From CAYMRL01 sp964473205 (GTDB lineage: Bacteria; Deinococcota; Deinococci; Deinococcales; Trueperaceae), in contig CAYYOK010000007.1 of assembly GCA_964473205.1 (NCBI GenBank), forward strand, positions 1-63,702: a stretch of DNA of 63,702 nt, in the 5' to 3' direction. Each line of letters begins with the position of its first letter. Within the stretch, counting starts at the first letter, position 1. Positions 41,883 to 49,804 of the stretch are shown one piece after another. The notes beneath the pieces are model-generated. The model was not told the origin of the DNA and made no database searches. It was given only the letters and a program-made list of their open reading frames with translations. Position numbers and translations under genes: made by a program.

Positions 41883-42765
41883 GATCTGTGCCTCCTCCTA
41901 GCAGGCGACGCATGAACGCCACGTCGAGCTCTACCTGATCGACCGCGGCCGCACCATCGACCTTCTTGCCTTTGGGCGGGTTGATGCAGATGACCGGGCT
42001 CACACCGTCCTCCACGACCCTGGCGGTGATCTCGCGGATCGGCCACGAGGTCTCGGCCAGCGTGCTCTTCCAGCGCAGCTCCTGGGAGCCTGGGTCCGAC
42101 CGGCCGCCCTTGACGTGGTAGTAGGCGATGAATGGCCTAAGCCGCTCGTACACCTCGACGGTCGGGTAGGTCCCCGCGCGCCACATGTTCACGGCGTCCC
42201 AGGTGAACGAGACCGAGCCTGGTCTGTCGACCTCGGCGAAGAGCTCCTCGACCTCGGCCGCCGACGCCAGCATGCACGGCCCCGACTCGTTCTCGATCGT
42301 CGTCCTGAGCCCGGCGGCGCTGAGCTGGTCGATCGCGTCGCGGTAGGCGTCGAACAGCCACGGATGCGCTCTCCTGACGTACGAGACCGCATCGGGCTGT
42401 GAAGCGCGCTCGCTGGTACCGGCGGCGATCAGCCGCACCAGCCGCGGCTCGAGCACCTTGGCGACCTCGACGACCCTTTCGACGGGCGCTAGGTGCCTGC
42501 TCTCGAACTCGTCGCGCCCGATCTCGACCACGTCGTCGAAGAGGACCGTCGAGAGGCAGTGGACGCTCATGCCTCGCGCCGCGATCTCGGCGGCCGCGGC
42601 CTCGGCCTGTTCGAGCGAGAGCTGGTGGATCCCGACGCCCGGGACGGGCTGCTTGAGGTCGACTACCCGCATGTCCCAGGCGAGGTGCCGGTCGAGAGCC
42701 GCGGGCAGCTCAGGGCCGGCCATGTCGTTGAGTATCGTTATACCTACGTTTCCGCTCACCTTCAT
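41866..42765 (-). CDS. Sugar phosphate isomerase/epimerase (xylose isomerase-like TIM barrel)
   Basis: This 299-residue AP_endonuc_2-type barrel has metal-site segments RTTIENESGPCMLASAAEVE (Glu near 157), SVSFTWDAVNMWRAG (Asp near 190) and IAYYHVKGGRSDPGS (His near 217). It begins VGITILNDMAG and ends KKVDGAAAVDQVELDVAFMRRL. Such enzymes isomerise or epimerise sugars, or dehydrate inosose. GGGGAGG precedes the ATG. It follows the permease genes by 43 bp and overlaps the dehydrogenase gene. Confidence 0.85.
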   Translation of the reverse strand: MKVSGNVGITILNDMAGPELPAALDRHLAWDMRVVDLKQPVPGVGIHQLSLEQAEAAAAEIAARGMSVHCLSTVLFDDVVEIGRDEFESRHLAPVERVVEVAKVLEPRLVRLIAAGTSERASQPDAVSYVRRAHPWLFDAYRDAIDQLSAAGLRTTIENESGPCMLASAAEVEELFAEVDRPGSVSFTWDAVNMWRAGTYPTVEVYERLRPFIAYYHVKGGRSDPGSQELRWKSTLAETSWPIREITARVVEDGVSPVICINPPKGKKVDGAAAVDQVELDVAFMRRLLGGGTDLELSA

Positions 42766-42808
42766 GCCCTCCCCAGCGGCGCGGGACCGTCTGGCAGCGC
42801 CGCCACGG

Positions 42809-43651
42809 CTACTTGAGCGAGCCCGTCGCGAGGCCCTGCGTGAAATGCCTTTGGAACACCGTGTAGATCAGCACCGTCGGTATCAGGGCCATGCAGATGG
42901 CCGCGAAGATCAGGCCGTAGCGGGCGGTGTAGAGGTCCTGGAAGTAGAGCAGCCCGACCGGGATGGTGCGCAGCGCGTCGGTCGGCAGCAGGATGTAGGG
43001 CAGCGTGAACGCGTTCCAGGTGCTCATGAACGTGAAGATGGCCAGGGCATAGAGCGCCGGCCGCGCCATCGGCAGCATGATGCGGGCGAAGATCTGGAAC
43101 TCGTTCGCGCCGTCGATCCTGGCGGCGTCGAGGTACTCCGACGCCACCTCCCGGAAGAACTGGCGCATCACGAAGACGCCCAGCGGCAGGCCGCCCGCGA
43201 CCTCGGCGAACACCACGCCGGCGCGCTTGTCGATGAGGCCTAGCGCGCTCATCGTGTAGTAGAGGTTGATGAGCAGCGAGAACGTCGGGACCGTCAGGCC
43301 GAAGATGAACAGGTAGAAGATCAGGTCGCGGCCGGGGAACTGGAGCTTCGCGAACGCGTAGCCTGCCGCCGCCGCCAGGGTCAGCACCAGCGCGACGGTC
43401 GGGATGGCGATGTAGACGCTGTTGCCGATGTAGCGGTAGAAACGGCCCCCGAACCAGGCGTTCGGGTAGTTCTCCCAGCGCCAGACGGTGGGCAGGTCGA
43501 AGGATGAGGTGAAGATGTCGGCCGTGTCCTTGAAGCTCGAGAGCAGGGCCCAGACGAACGGGACGATGATGACCACCGTCGAGGCGAGCAGGATCAGGAA
43601 GAAAAACCCGTCGGCCAGCGAGATGGGCTTGCGCGGCGCTAGCCGGATCAT
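42809..43651 (-). CDS. Carbohydrate ABC transporter permease (MalG type)
   Basis: This 280-residue permease of the CUT1 group has six hydrophobic segments and the EAA loop EYLDAARIDGANEFQIFARIMLPMARP near 190-216. It begins ADGFFFLILLASTVVIIVPF and has the typical IGNSVYIAIPTVALVL second segment. It pairs with the adjoining MalF-type permease, overlapping it by ATGA at 43648-43651. No ATPase gene is in this locus, so a shared MsmK/MalK-like ATPase elsewhere must power it. Confidence 0.9.
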   Translation of the reverse strand: MIRLAPRKPISLADGFFFLILLASTVVIIVPFVWALLSSFKDTADIFTSSFDLPTVWRWENYPNAWFGGRFYRYIGNSVYIAIPTVALVLTLAAAAGYAFAKLQFPGRDLIFYLFIFGLTVPTFSLLINLYYTMSALGLIDKRAGVVFAEVAGGLPLGVFVMRQFFREVASEYLDAARIDGANEFQIFARIMLPMARPALYALAIFTFMSTWNAFTLPYILLPTDALRTIPVGLLYFQDLYTARYGLIFAAICMALIPTVLIYTVFQRHFTQGLATGSLK

Positions 43652-44580
43652 TCGCGCCCCTCGCCTCTCATGCGCATGGTCAGCACCGTCAGGCCGATGA
43701 TGGTGACGCCCATCAGCACGCTGAGGGCCGAGCCCATGCCGACCGCGTCGCGCGCGAACGCCAGGCGGTAGGTCCAGGTCATCACGACCTCGGTGCTGAA
43801 GAAGGGTCCGCCCTCCGTCGACGCCCAGATGATGTCGAAGGCCTTCATGGCGTTGATCAAAGCGAGGACCACGACGAGGGTCGTCGTGCCCTTGAGCAGC
43901 GGCAGCGTGACGTACCAGACCTGTTTGAGCCGCGAGGCGCCGTCGATGGCGGCGGCCTCGTAGAGCGAGCGGTCGATGTTCTGCAGACCGGCCACGTAGA
44001 GCACCATGTAGAACGGGAACGCCTGCCAGCTGTTGGCGATGACGAGCGCGAAGAGCGCCGTGTCGGGGTTGCCCAGCCAGCCCTTGCCGAAGATGCCGAT
44101 GAACGGGTCGTAGATACGCGCCCAGACGATGCCGACCACCGAGGTGGCGAGCAGGTTGGGCAAGAAGAGCATGGTCCTGAAGAACGCCTTGCCCCACCGC
44201 ACCTGCTGGATGGCCACGGCGAGGACGAGGGCGGGCAGGACGGTCAGCACCAGCTTGTAGACGACCCAGATGGAGTTGTTCTTGACCGCGAGCCAGAAGT
44301 GCGAGTCGTTGACGAGCCTAAGATAGTTCCCGAGCCCCACGTACTTCATCGTGGGCGAGACGCCGTTCCACTCGAACATGCTCAGGCGGATGGTGCCGAG
44401 CAGCGGCCAGACTACGAACGTGCAGTACATGGCGAGGGCCGGGATGATCAGCGCGAAGCCAGCGAAGTAGATGGCTCTCTGCTGCGGCGAGAGCCTGCCG
44501 CGTCGGCCGCGGCGCCCGCCGCCTCCGGCCGCGAGCGGTCCCGAGCCGACCCTGTCGCCGCTAGTCCGTGCGATGCCCAT
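43648..44580 (-). CDS. Carbohydrate ABC transporter permease (MalF/UgpA type)
   Basis: This 310-residue CUT1 permease starts with a glycine/arginine-rich tail (about 1-30), then QRAIYFAGFALIIPALAMY, six hydrophobic segments in all, and the EAA loop LYEAAAIDGASRLKQVWYVTLPLLKG near 215-240. It is preceded by a strong hairpin in the gap to the binding protein gene (44613-44646), as is usual where the binding protein must be made in excess. The downstream MalG-type gene is translationally coupled. Confidence 0.9.
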   Translation of the reverse strand: MGIARTSGDRVGSGPLAAGGGGRRGRRGRLSPQQRAIYFAGFALIIPALAMYCTFVVWPLLGTIRLSMFEWNGVSPTMKYVGLGNYLRLVNDSHFWLAVKNNSIWVVYKLVLTVLPALVLAVAIQQVRWGKAFFRTMLFLPNLLATSVVGIVWARIYDPFIGIFGKGWLGNPDTALFALVIANSWQAFPFYMVLYVAGLQNIDRSLYEAAAIDGASRLKQVWYVTLPLLKGTTTLVVVLALINAMKAFDIIWASTEGGPFFSTEVVMTWTYRLAFARDAVGMGSALSVLMGVTIIGLTVLTMRMRGEGRE

Positions 44581-44612
44581 CCATCCAGCTCCTTCGAGGT
44601 CGCGTCAGGTGG

Positions 44613-44646
44613 GCCGCGACCGGCGGCCTCGGCTGCCGGTCGCGGC
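44613..44646 (-). terminator. Intercistronic hairpin between binding protein and permease
   Basis: GCCGCGACCGGC (44613-44624) and GCCGGTCGCGGC (44635-44646) form a perfect 12-bp stem with a 10-nt loop in the 77-bp gap after the binding protein gene. Without a T-tract it probably acts as a partial terminator or as a barrier to 3' decay. Confidence 0.6.
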
Positions 44647-44657
44647 TGCTACCGCCG

Positions 44658-45953
44658 TTACTGCGCTTGGCTGGCGACCCAGGCGTCCTGGAGCCTGGCG
44701 GCGAACTGCTCGGCCGTGAGGCTGCCGAGGACGAGGCCCTGAGAGCCGGCGTAGAACTCGTCGACGAACAGCCCTGGCGTCACGACGCTGAGGTTGTAGC
44801 CGATGTCGCTGGTGGGGTCGAGCGAGAGCTCGGCGATGAGCCTGACGGCCGGCGTCAGCTCCCAGCTGAAGATGTCGTAGGTGAGCGGGTCCACGCGGCC
44901 GACCTGCTCGCTGATCTGGCGCTGCACGCTCTCGCTGAACAGCACGTCGAGCAGCTTGGCGGCGGCTTCGGGGTCGCGGGCGTTGGCGGAGACCGCCAGG
45001 CCGCCACCGACGCCGCCGATGAAGGCCGAGTCGAGGTCGGGCGAGATCGCCGGGAAGGCGAAGAAGCGGCAGCCGACCTGGACGCAGTTGGCCACCTCCC
45101 ACGAGCCGGTGACGATCAGGCCGGCGCGCGGGTTGTTGAGCCAGAGCTGGAACGCCTCGGCGGCGCTGAGCGAATGCACTTCCGGGATCAGGTAGCCGGC
45201 GACGGCGAGCTCCTGGGCGGCCTTGGCGGCCGCCACGATGCCGGGGTCGTTCCAGTCGGCGGTGCCGGCGATGATCTGGTCGATCTTCTCGCGGCCGGCG
45301 GCGGCCTGGAACAGCGTCGACATGAACCAGCCCCGCGGGAAGGTCTCGCGGAAGCCGCCGACGATCGGCAGGTAGCCGTTGTCCTTCATGACGCCGAGCA
45401 GCGCCAGCAGCTCCTCGTAGGTCTCCGGCTCGCTCAGCCCGAGGTCCTCGAAGGCGGACTGCTTGTAGAACACGGCCATGAACTCGACGTTCTGGGCCAC
45501 GCCGTAGGTCTGTGGCTCGGTGTCGTCGGGGCCGACGAAGCTGGTGCGCTGCTTGGCCCATGGCAGGAACACGTCGTTCCAGCCGTACTGCTGGTAGTAG
45601 GTCTCGAGCGGCAGCAGGAGGCCGGACTCGGCGAGCAGGCCCATGCGGCTGGGCGCGGCGTTCGACTGGAACACGTCCGGCCCCTGGCCGCCGACGAGGG
45701 CGGTCCTCAGCGCGGCGATGTCGGCGCCGCCCTGGCCGGGCGTCACGTTGACGGTCACCTCCGGGTAGCGCTCGGCGAGGGCCGGCTGCACGATGGGCCA
45801 GACCAGGTCGGCCCAGCTGGCTGCGACCCACAGCTCGACGTGGTTCGACTGGGCGGTGGCTCCCTGCGCCACGAAGGCGACCAGGAGCAGCGCGGTCAGG
45901 CGTTGGAACCAGGAACGCTTGGCGGGGTTTCGCTGTTGCGCGGTTGTGTTCAC
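44658..45953 (-). CDS. Sugar ABC transporter substrate-binding protein
   Basis: This 431-residue exported binding protein of the CUT1 type has a signal peptide (FQRLTALLLVAFVAQGATAQ, about 16-35). The mature part reads HVELWVAASWADLVWPIVQPALAERYP then GGADIAALRTALVGGQGPDVF, an order usual for UgpB/MalE-type proteins. A hinge region follows with YGVAQNVEFMAVFYKQSAFE and a C-terminal AAAKLLDVLFSE. The GTG start at 45953 has CGGAG ten bases upstream. It heads the minus-strand arm of the locus and lies 110 bp downstream of the GntR gene. Confidence 0.9.
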   Translation of the reverse strand: MNTTAQQRNPAKRSWFQRLTALLLVAFVAQGATAQSNHVELWVAASWADLVWPIVQPALAERYPEVTVNVTPGQGGADIAALRTALVGGQGPDVFQSNAAPSRMGLLAESGLLLPLETYYQQYGWNDVFLPWAKQRTSFVGPDDTEPQTYGVAQNVEFMAVFYKQSAFEDLGLSEPETYEELLALLGVMKDNGYLPIVGGFRETFPRGWFMSTLFQAAAGREKIDQIIAGTADWNDPGIVAAAKAAQELAVAGYLIPEVHSLSAAEAFQLWLNNPRAGLIVTGSWEVANCVQVGCRFFAFPAISPDLDSAFIGGVGGGLAVSANARDPEAAAKLLDVLFSESVQRQISEQVGRVDPLTYDIFSWELTPAVRLIAELSLDPTSDIGYNLSVVTPGLFVDEFYAGSQGLVLGSLTAEQFAARLQDAWVASQAQ

Positions 45954-46062
45954 TGTTCGAGACTCCGTTCTAGTCGTTAGCTCTACTCCGGCTGCGCCGG
46001 GCCGAACGCGCCTGGGTGGCCCCGCCGGGAACCGAGGGCCTGCGCGCGCTCTTCAAGGAGCG

Positions 46063-46764
46063 TCAGTCACCTTCGACGGTCGGCGAATCGCTCACCTCCT
46101 TAGGCGGCGTCTCGAGGATCTCGAGCTGGTGCACGACCGACCTGCGCACGCCCTCGATGTGCTCCTCCATCAGGCGCGCGGCGAGGTCAGGGTCTCTGGA
46201 TTCGAGGGCCCGCAGTATGTGGGGCCGCTCCTGCGCGGTCCGCTCGACGACGCCCGGATCGCGGTTGGCGATGTTGCGCATGATCCTGAGCTGCAGCTCC
46301 AGGCGCCTGAGGGACTCGATGAGCGTCTCGTTCTCGGACATCTTGGCGATGGCGTCGTGGAAGCGGCCGTCGGCCGCGTTGAACTGCTCGAGGTCGTGAT
46401 GGTCGAGAGCGGCGTCGACGTCCTCGAGGATGCCGAGCAGCTCGCTCAAGCCCTTCGTGGTGAGGTTGCCTATCGCCAGGCGCACGGCCAGCGCCTCGAG
46501 CGCCTTGCGCACCTCGTAGAGGTCGCTGACCTGCTTGGCGGTGAAGCTCCTGACGAAGTTGCCCTTGTACGGCCGGTACTCGACGATGCCCTCTTTGACG
46601 AGCTTGCCGATCGCCTCGCGCAGCGGCGTGCGGCTGACGGAGAGCAGCTCGGCGAGCTCCCGCTCGTCCAGCTGGCTGTTGAGGGGCAGCTCGCCGGAGA
46701 CGATCATCTCCAGGAGCTTCGAGTAGACGCGCTCCCTGAGGGTAGGGAAAAGGATCTCGCTCAT
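46063..46764 (-). CDS. GntR family regulator with FCD ligand domain
   Basis: This 233-residue regulator has an N-terminal winged helix (QLDERELAELLSVSRTPLREAIGKLVKEGIVEYRP, about 31-65) and a C-terminal FadR/FCD helical domain with metal-type residues in FHDAIAKMSENETL and ARLMEEHIEGVRR. FCD regulators usually bind small carboxylates or sugar acids. It is divergent from the Tm-1-like gene; its promoter overlaps two 13-bp repeats (46821-46849) that are the likely operator. It probably controls both arms of the locus. Confidence 0.9.
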   Translation of the reverse strand: MSEILFPTLRERVYSKLLEMIVSGELPLNSQLDERELAELLSVSRTPLREAIGKLVKEGIVEYRPYKGNFVRSFTAKQVSDLYEVRKALEALAVRLAIGNLTTKGLSELLGILEDVDAALDHHDLEQFNAADGRFHDAIAKMSENETLIESLRRLELQLRIMRNIANRDPGVVERTAQERPHILRALESRDPDLAARLMEEHIEGVRRSVVHQLEILETPPKEVSDSPTVEGD

Positions 46765-46818
46765 GCGGCCTCCATCTGGCTACGCGCCGGCTCCCGGCGC
46801 GCTGCTTGCAACTGCTTG

Positions 46819-46849
46819 ATTATACAATACACCGAGTATACAATACACC
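46819..46849. promoter_or_regulatory. Repeated 13-bp operator and divergent promoters
   Basis: TATACAATACACC occurs twice (46821-46833 and 46837-46849), 16 bp apart. On the minus strand the first copy overlaps a perfect TATAAT (46819-46824) for the GntR gene. The second copy contains TATACA on the plus strand. The A/T-rich repeats stand out from their GC-rich surroundings and fit a GntR/FCD operator. Confidence 0.6.
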
Positions 46850-46938
46850 AACAACCTTCCGCAAGACCCAGCCCAGCGGCGACCGGCTCGAGCCAGCGCG
46901 GACGGCCAACGAGCCTTAGACCTCGAGAGGGAGGCAAC

Positions 46939-48192
46939 GTGGGCAAGATCCTGATGATCGGCGCGTTCGACACCAAAGGGGCGGAGTACGCCTTCCTCCG
47001 CGAGCGCATCCTCGCCAACGGGCACGAGGTGCTCGCCATGGACACCGGCGTGCTCGGCGGCGACGGCGTCTTCCCCTTCCCCGTAGACGTCCCCGCCGCT
47101 GCCGTGGCCGAGGCCGGCGGCGGCTCCCTGGCAGCGCTGCGCGAGAGGCGCGACCGCGGCGAGGCCATGAAGGCGATGACCGTCGGCGCCGCTGCGCTGG
47201 CGCGTGACCTTTACGAGGAGGGCGCCTTCGACGGCGTGATCGGCATGGGCGGCACGGGCGGCACGACGGTCGTGACGGCCGCCATGCGCGCCCTGCCGCT
47301 CGGCGTGCCGAAGCTGTGCGTCTCCACGGCGGCCGCCGGCGACACCTCGCCCTACGTCGGCCTCAAGGACGTCGTGCTCTTCCCTTCCATCGTCGACGTC
47401 GCCGGGATCAACAGGATCTCGAGCCTGATCATCGCGCGCGCCGCCGGCGCGATCTGCGGCATGGTGTCGGCGGCGACCGGGCAGGCGCAGGACGACAGGC
47501 CGGTGATCGCGGCCTCGATGTTCGGCAACACCACCGAGTGCGTCACCGCCTGCGCCAAGGCCCTCGACGCGCGCGGCTACGAGGTGCTCGTCTTCCACGC
47601 CACCGGCAGCGGCGGCAAGACCATGGAGTCGCTGGTATCGGAAGGCCTCGTCGACGCGGTCCTCGACATCACCACCACCGAGCTGGCCGACAACGTCTGC
47701 GGCGGCATCTTCGACGCCGGCCCCGACCGGCTCGAAGCCGCCGGCAAGGCCGGCATACCGCAGCTGATCGTGCCCGGCTGCATCGACATGGTCAACTTCG
47801 GCGGCGTCGCGACGGTGCCGCAGGCCTACCGCGACGCGGACCGCAAGCTGTACGAGTGGAACCCGTCCACCACGCTGATGCGGACCGACGTCGCGGAGAA
47901 CGCCAAGCTCGGCAGGCTCTTCGCCGCCAAGGCCAACGCCGCCACCGGCCCGGTCGCGGTGCTGCTGCCGCTGCGCGGCGTCTCGATACTCGACGGCGAC
48001 GGCCAGCCCTTCTGCGACCGCGAGGCCGACCAGGCGTTCATCGACGCCCTCAAGACCGACCTCGATCCCCGCATAGCGGTGACCGAGCTCGACTGCAACA
48101 TCAACGACTCCGAGTTCTCTCAGGCCGCCGTGAGGCTGATGCTCGAGCTGATCGACGCGGGCGGCGCAGGAAGGCGTGGTGATGGGCAGTGA
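46939..48192 (+). CDS. Tm-1-like ATP-binding domain protein (UPF0261)
   Basis: This 417-residue protein has the UPF0261/Tm-1 N-terminal domain pattern: KILMIGAFDTKGAEYAFLRE, GVIGMGGTGGTTVVTAAMRALP near 95-117, VSTAAAGDTSPYVG near 127, MFGNTTECVTACAKAL near 197 and GSGGKTMESLVSEGLVDAVLDIT near 223-245. In plants this domain is fused to a TIM-barrel domain in the Tm-1 tobamovirus-resistance protein; here the second domain is the next gene. The bacterial role is not established; sugar-acid catabolism is inferred from the locus. The GTG start has GGGAGG seven bases upstream. It is coupled to the next gene by GTGA. Confidence 0.9.
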   Translation: MGKILMIGAFDTKGAEYAFLRERILANGHEVLAMDTGVLGGDGVFPFPVDVPAAAVAEAGGGSLAALRERRDRGEAMKAMTVGAAALARDLYEEGAFDGVIGMGGTGGTTVVTAAMRALPLGVPKLCVSTAAAGDTSPYVGLKDVVLFPSIVDVAGINRISSLIIARAAGAICGMVSAATGQAQDDRPVIAASMFGNTTECVTACAKALDARGYEVLVFHATGSGGKTMESLVSEGLVDAVLDITTTELADNVCGGIFDAGPDRLEAAGKAGIPQLIVPGCIDMVNFGGVATVPQAYRDADRKLYEWNPSTTLMRTDVAENAKLGRLFAAKANAATGPVAVLLPLRGVSILDGDGQPFCDREADQAFIDALKTDLDPRIAVTELDCNINDSEFSQAAVRLMLELIDAGGAGRRGDGQ

Positions 48193-49016
48193 GCTTCAGA
48201 AGCGAGATCATCGGCGAGCTGCGCGCGAAGATCGACGGCGGCGTGCCCATCGTCGGGGCGGGCGCCGGGACCGGCATCAGCGCCAAGTTCGAGGAGCAGG
48301 GCGGGGTCGACCTCATCGTCATCTACAACTCGGGCCGCTTCAGGATGGCCGGGCGCGGGTCCCTCGCCGGCCTCATGCCTTACGGCGACGCGAACGCCAT
48401 CGTGATGGAGATGGCGCGCGAGGTCCTCACCGTCGTGACCGAGACGCCGGTCCTGGCCGGGGTCTGCGGCACGGATCCGTTCCGGCAGATGGGCAGGTTC
48501 CTGCGCGAGGTCGAGGAAGCGGGCTTCGCCGGCGTACAGAACTTCCCCACCGTCGGCCTGTGCGACGGCAGGTTCCGCCAGAGCCTCGAGGAAACCGGCA
48601 TGGGCTTCGGCCTCGAGGTCGAGATGATCAGGCAGGCCCACTCCCTCGACCTGCTGACGACGCCTTACGCCTTCGACGTCGACGAGGCCGAGCGCATGGT
48701 CGATGCCGGCGCCGACGTGATCGTCGCGCACATGGGCCTCACGACCAGCGGCTCCATCGGTGCGAGCACCGCCATGACGCTCGAGGAGGCGATCGTCGAG
48801 GTGCAGGCGATCAGGGATGCGGCCGTGGCCGTGCGCCCCGACGTCATCGTGCTATGCCACGGCGGGCCGATCTCCGAGCCCGAGGAGGTGAGGCAGGTGC
48901 TCAGGGCCACGCGCGGCGTCCACGGCTTCTACGGCGCCTCGAGCATGGAGAGGCTGCCCGTCGAGAGAGCGATCACCGAGCAGGTCAGGCGGTTCAGGAC
49001 GGTCCTGGAGGATTGA
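48189..49016 (+). CDS. Phosphoenolpyruvate hydrolase-type TIM barrel (Tm-1 C-terminal domain)
   Basis: This 275-residue barrel protein reads GVPIVGAGAGTGISAKFEEQGGVDLIVIYNSGR across its first 55 residues, then PVLAGVCGTDPFRQMG, FAGVQNFPTVGLCDGRFR, ADVIVAHMGLTTSG and VLCHGGPISEPEEVRQVL. It matches the family annotated as phosphoenolpyruvate hydrolase-like and corresponds to the C-terminal half of plant Tm-1. It is coupled to the UPF0261 gene by GTGA, so the two proteins probably form one complex. Some relatives are annotated as IGPS-like; the reaction is unproven. Confidence 0.85.
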   Translation: MSFRSEIIGELRAKIDGGVPIVGAGAGTGISAKFEEQGGVDLIVIYNSGRFRMAGRGSLAGLMPYGDANAIVMEMAREVLTVVTETPVLAGVCGTDPFRQMGRFLREVEEAGFAGVQNFPTVGLCDGRFRQSLEETGMGFGLEVEMIRQAHSLDLLTTPYAFDVDEAERMVDAGADVIVAHMGLTTSGSIGASTAMTLEEAIVEVQAIRDAAVAVRPDVIVLCHGGPISEPEEVRQVLRATRGVHGFYGASSMERLPVERAITEQVRRFRTVLED

Positions 49017-49162
49017 GGTGGCGCGAAGTCGGCTGTACCAGGAGGCCCACCCTCTTAGGAACTCCAGAAGAACGGCTGTAGGCAGGTAAGAGCTCGCGAC
49101 TCGAAGGTCTACATTCCTTCCCGGGTGATGACAATAGGCACACGGTGTGCTACGCTACCGCA

Positions 49163-49438
49163 GTGAAGCCCGTTCTCTGGAACCCTCAGAAGAACGAGCT
49201 TCTGAAGAAGGAGCGAGGCGTATCGTTCGAGGAGGTCGTCGTTCGGATCGCGGCCGGCGAGTTGGTGCGGATCTACCTTCACCCGAACCAAGAGCGGTAC
49301 CCGGGTCAGAAGATCGCAGAGGTCCTCGTAGATGACTACGTCTACCTCGTCCCGTTCGTTGAAACCGAGGCCGAGATCTTCCTGAAGACGATCATCCCCA
49401 GCCGTAAGGCGACGAAGAGCTTAAGAGGAGACCGATGA
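49163..49438 (+). CDS. brnT: BrnT family (DUF497) toxin
   Basis: This 91-residue protein has the BrnT layout: LWNPQKNELLKKERGVSFEEV at residues 4-24, IAAGELVRIYLHPNQERYPGQKI near 27-50 and LKTIIPSRKATKSLRGDR at the end. BrnT toxins are RelE-like ribonucleases neutralised by the adjacent ribbon-helix-helix antitoxin. The GTG at 49163 is chosen because TACGCT lies six bases upstream, a leaderless start. Its stop overlaps the antitoxin start as ATGA. A short stretch at 49058-49078 resembles the beginning of this gene and may be a remnant of a duplication. Confidence 0.8.
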   Translation: MKPVLWNPQKNELLKKERGVSFEEVVVRIAAGELVRIYLHPNQERYPGQKIAEVLVDDYVYLVPFVETEAEIFLKTIIPSRKATKSLRGDR

Positions 49439-49707
49439 GCAAGTTGGATAAGGAAGAGAGAGAGATCCATGCGGCTTACGAGGCAGGCGAGTTGCGGCCC
49501 GTCACCAACCAGGCCGCGGAAGTCTCCAGCCTCCGTCGCTATGCCGAGGCCACCCTGCGCAAGGACGCTCGGATCAACATACGGCTGTCCTCTCGCGACT
49601 TGCGTCTACTCCAGGCACGAGCGGTTCAGGAGGGCATCCCTTACCAGACGCTCGTGGCCAGCGTCATACACAAGTACGTCGAAGGCAGGCTTCAAGAGGT
49701 CAGCTGA
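49435..49707 (+). CDS. BrnA/CopG-type antitoxin
   Basis: This 90-residue protein has a helical N-terminal part (KEEREIHAAYEAGELRPVTN) for toxin binding and a C-terminal ribbon-helix-helix: RINIRLSSRDLRLLQARAVQ then EGIPYQTLVASVIHKYVEGR. The order toxin then antitoxin and the ATGA overlap are standard for BrnT-BrnA. It should neutralise BrnT and repress the shared promoter at 49151-49156. Confidence 0.8.
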   Translation: MSKLDKEEREIHAAYEAGELRPVTNQAAEVSSLRRYAEATLRKDARINIRLSSRDLRLLQARAVQEGIPYQTLVASVIHKYVEGRLQEVS

Positions 49708-49732
49708 TCCATCGAGTCATGGGAGGTCGACA

Positions 49733-49804
49733 ATGGAGTCAGGCGCGTTCTCAGTCAGCCTCGAGGTGAAAGACATCGCGGCATCGTTCGATCAGCAGGC
49801 CTGA
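49733..49804 (+). pseudogene. VOC-family gene stub
   Basis: An ATG with GGGAGG seven bases upstream begins a 23-codon frame, ESGAFSVSLEVKDIAASFD, which is the conserved start of VOC/glyoxalase proteins (normally followed by FYxxLGF). It stops at TGA 49802-49804, overlapping the start of the next gene as TGATG. The rest of the domain is gone. It may now act only to carry ribosomes onto the reductase gene. Confidence 0.55.
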
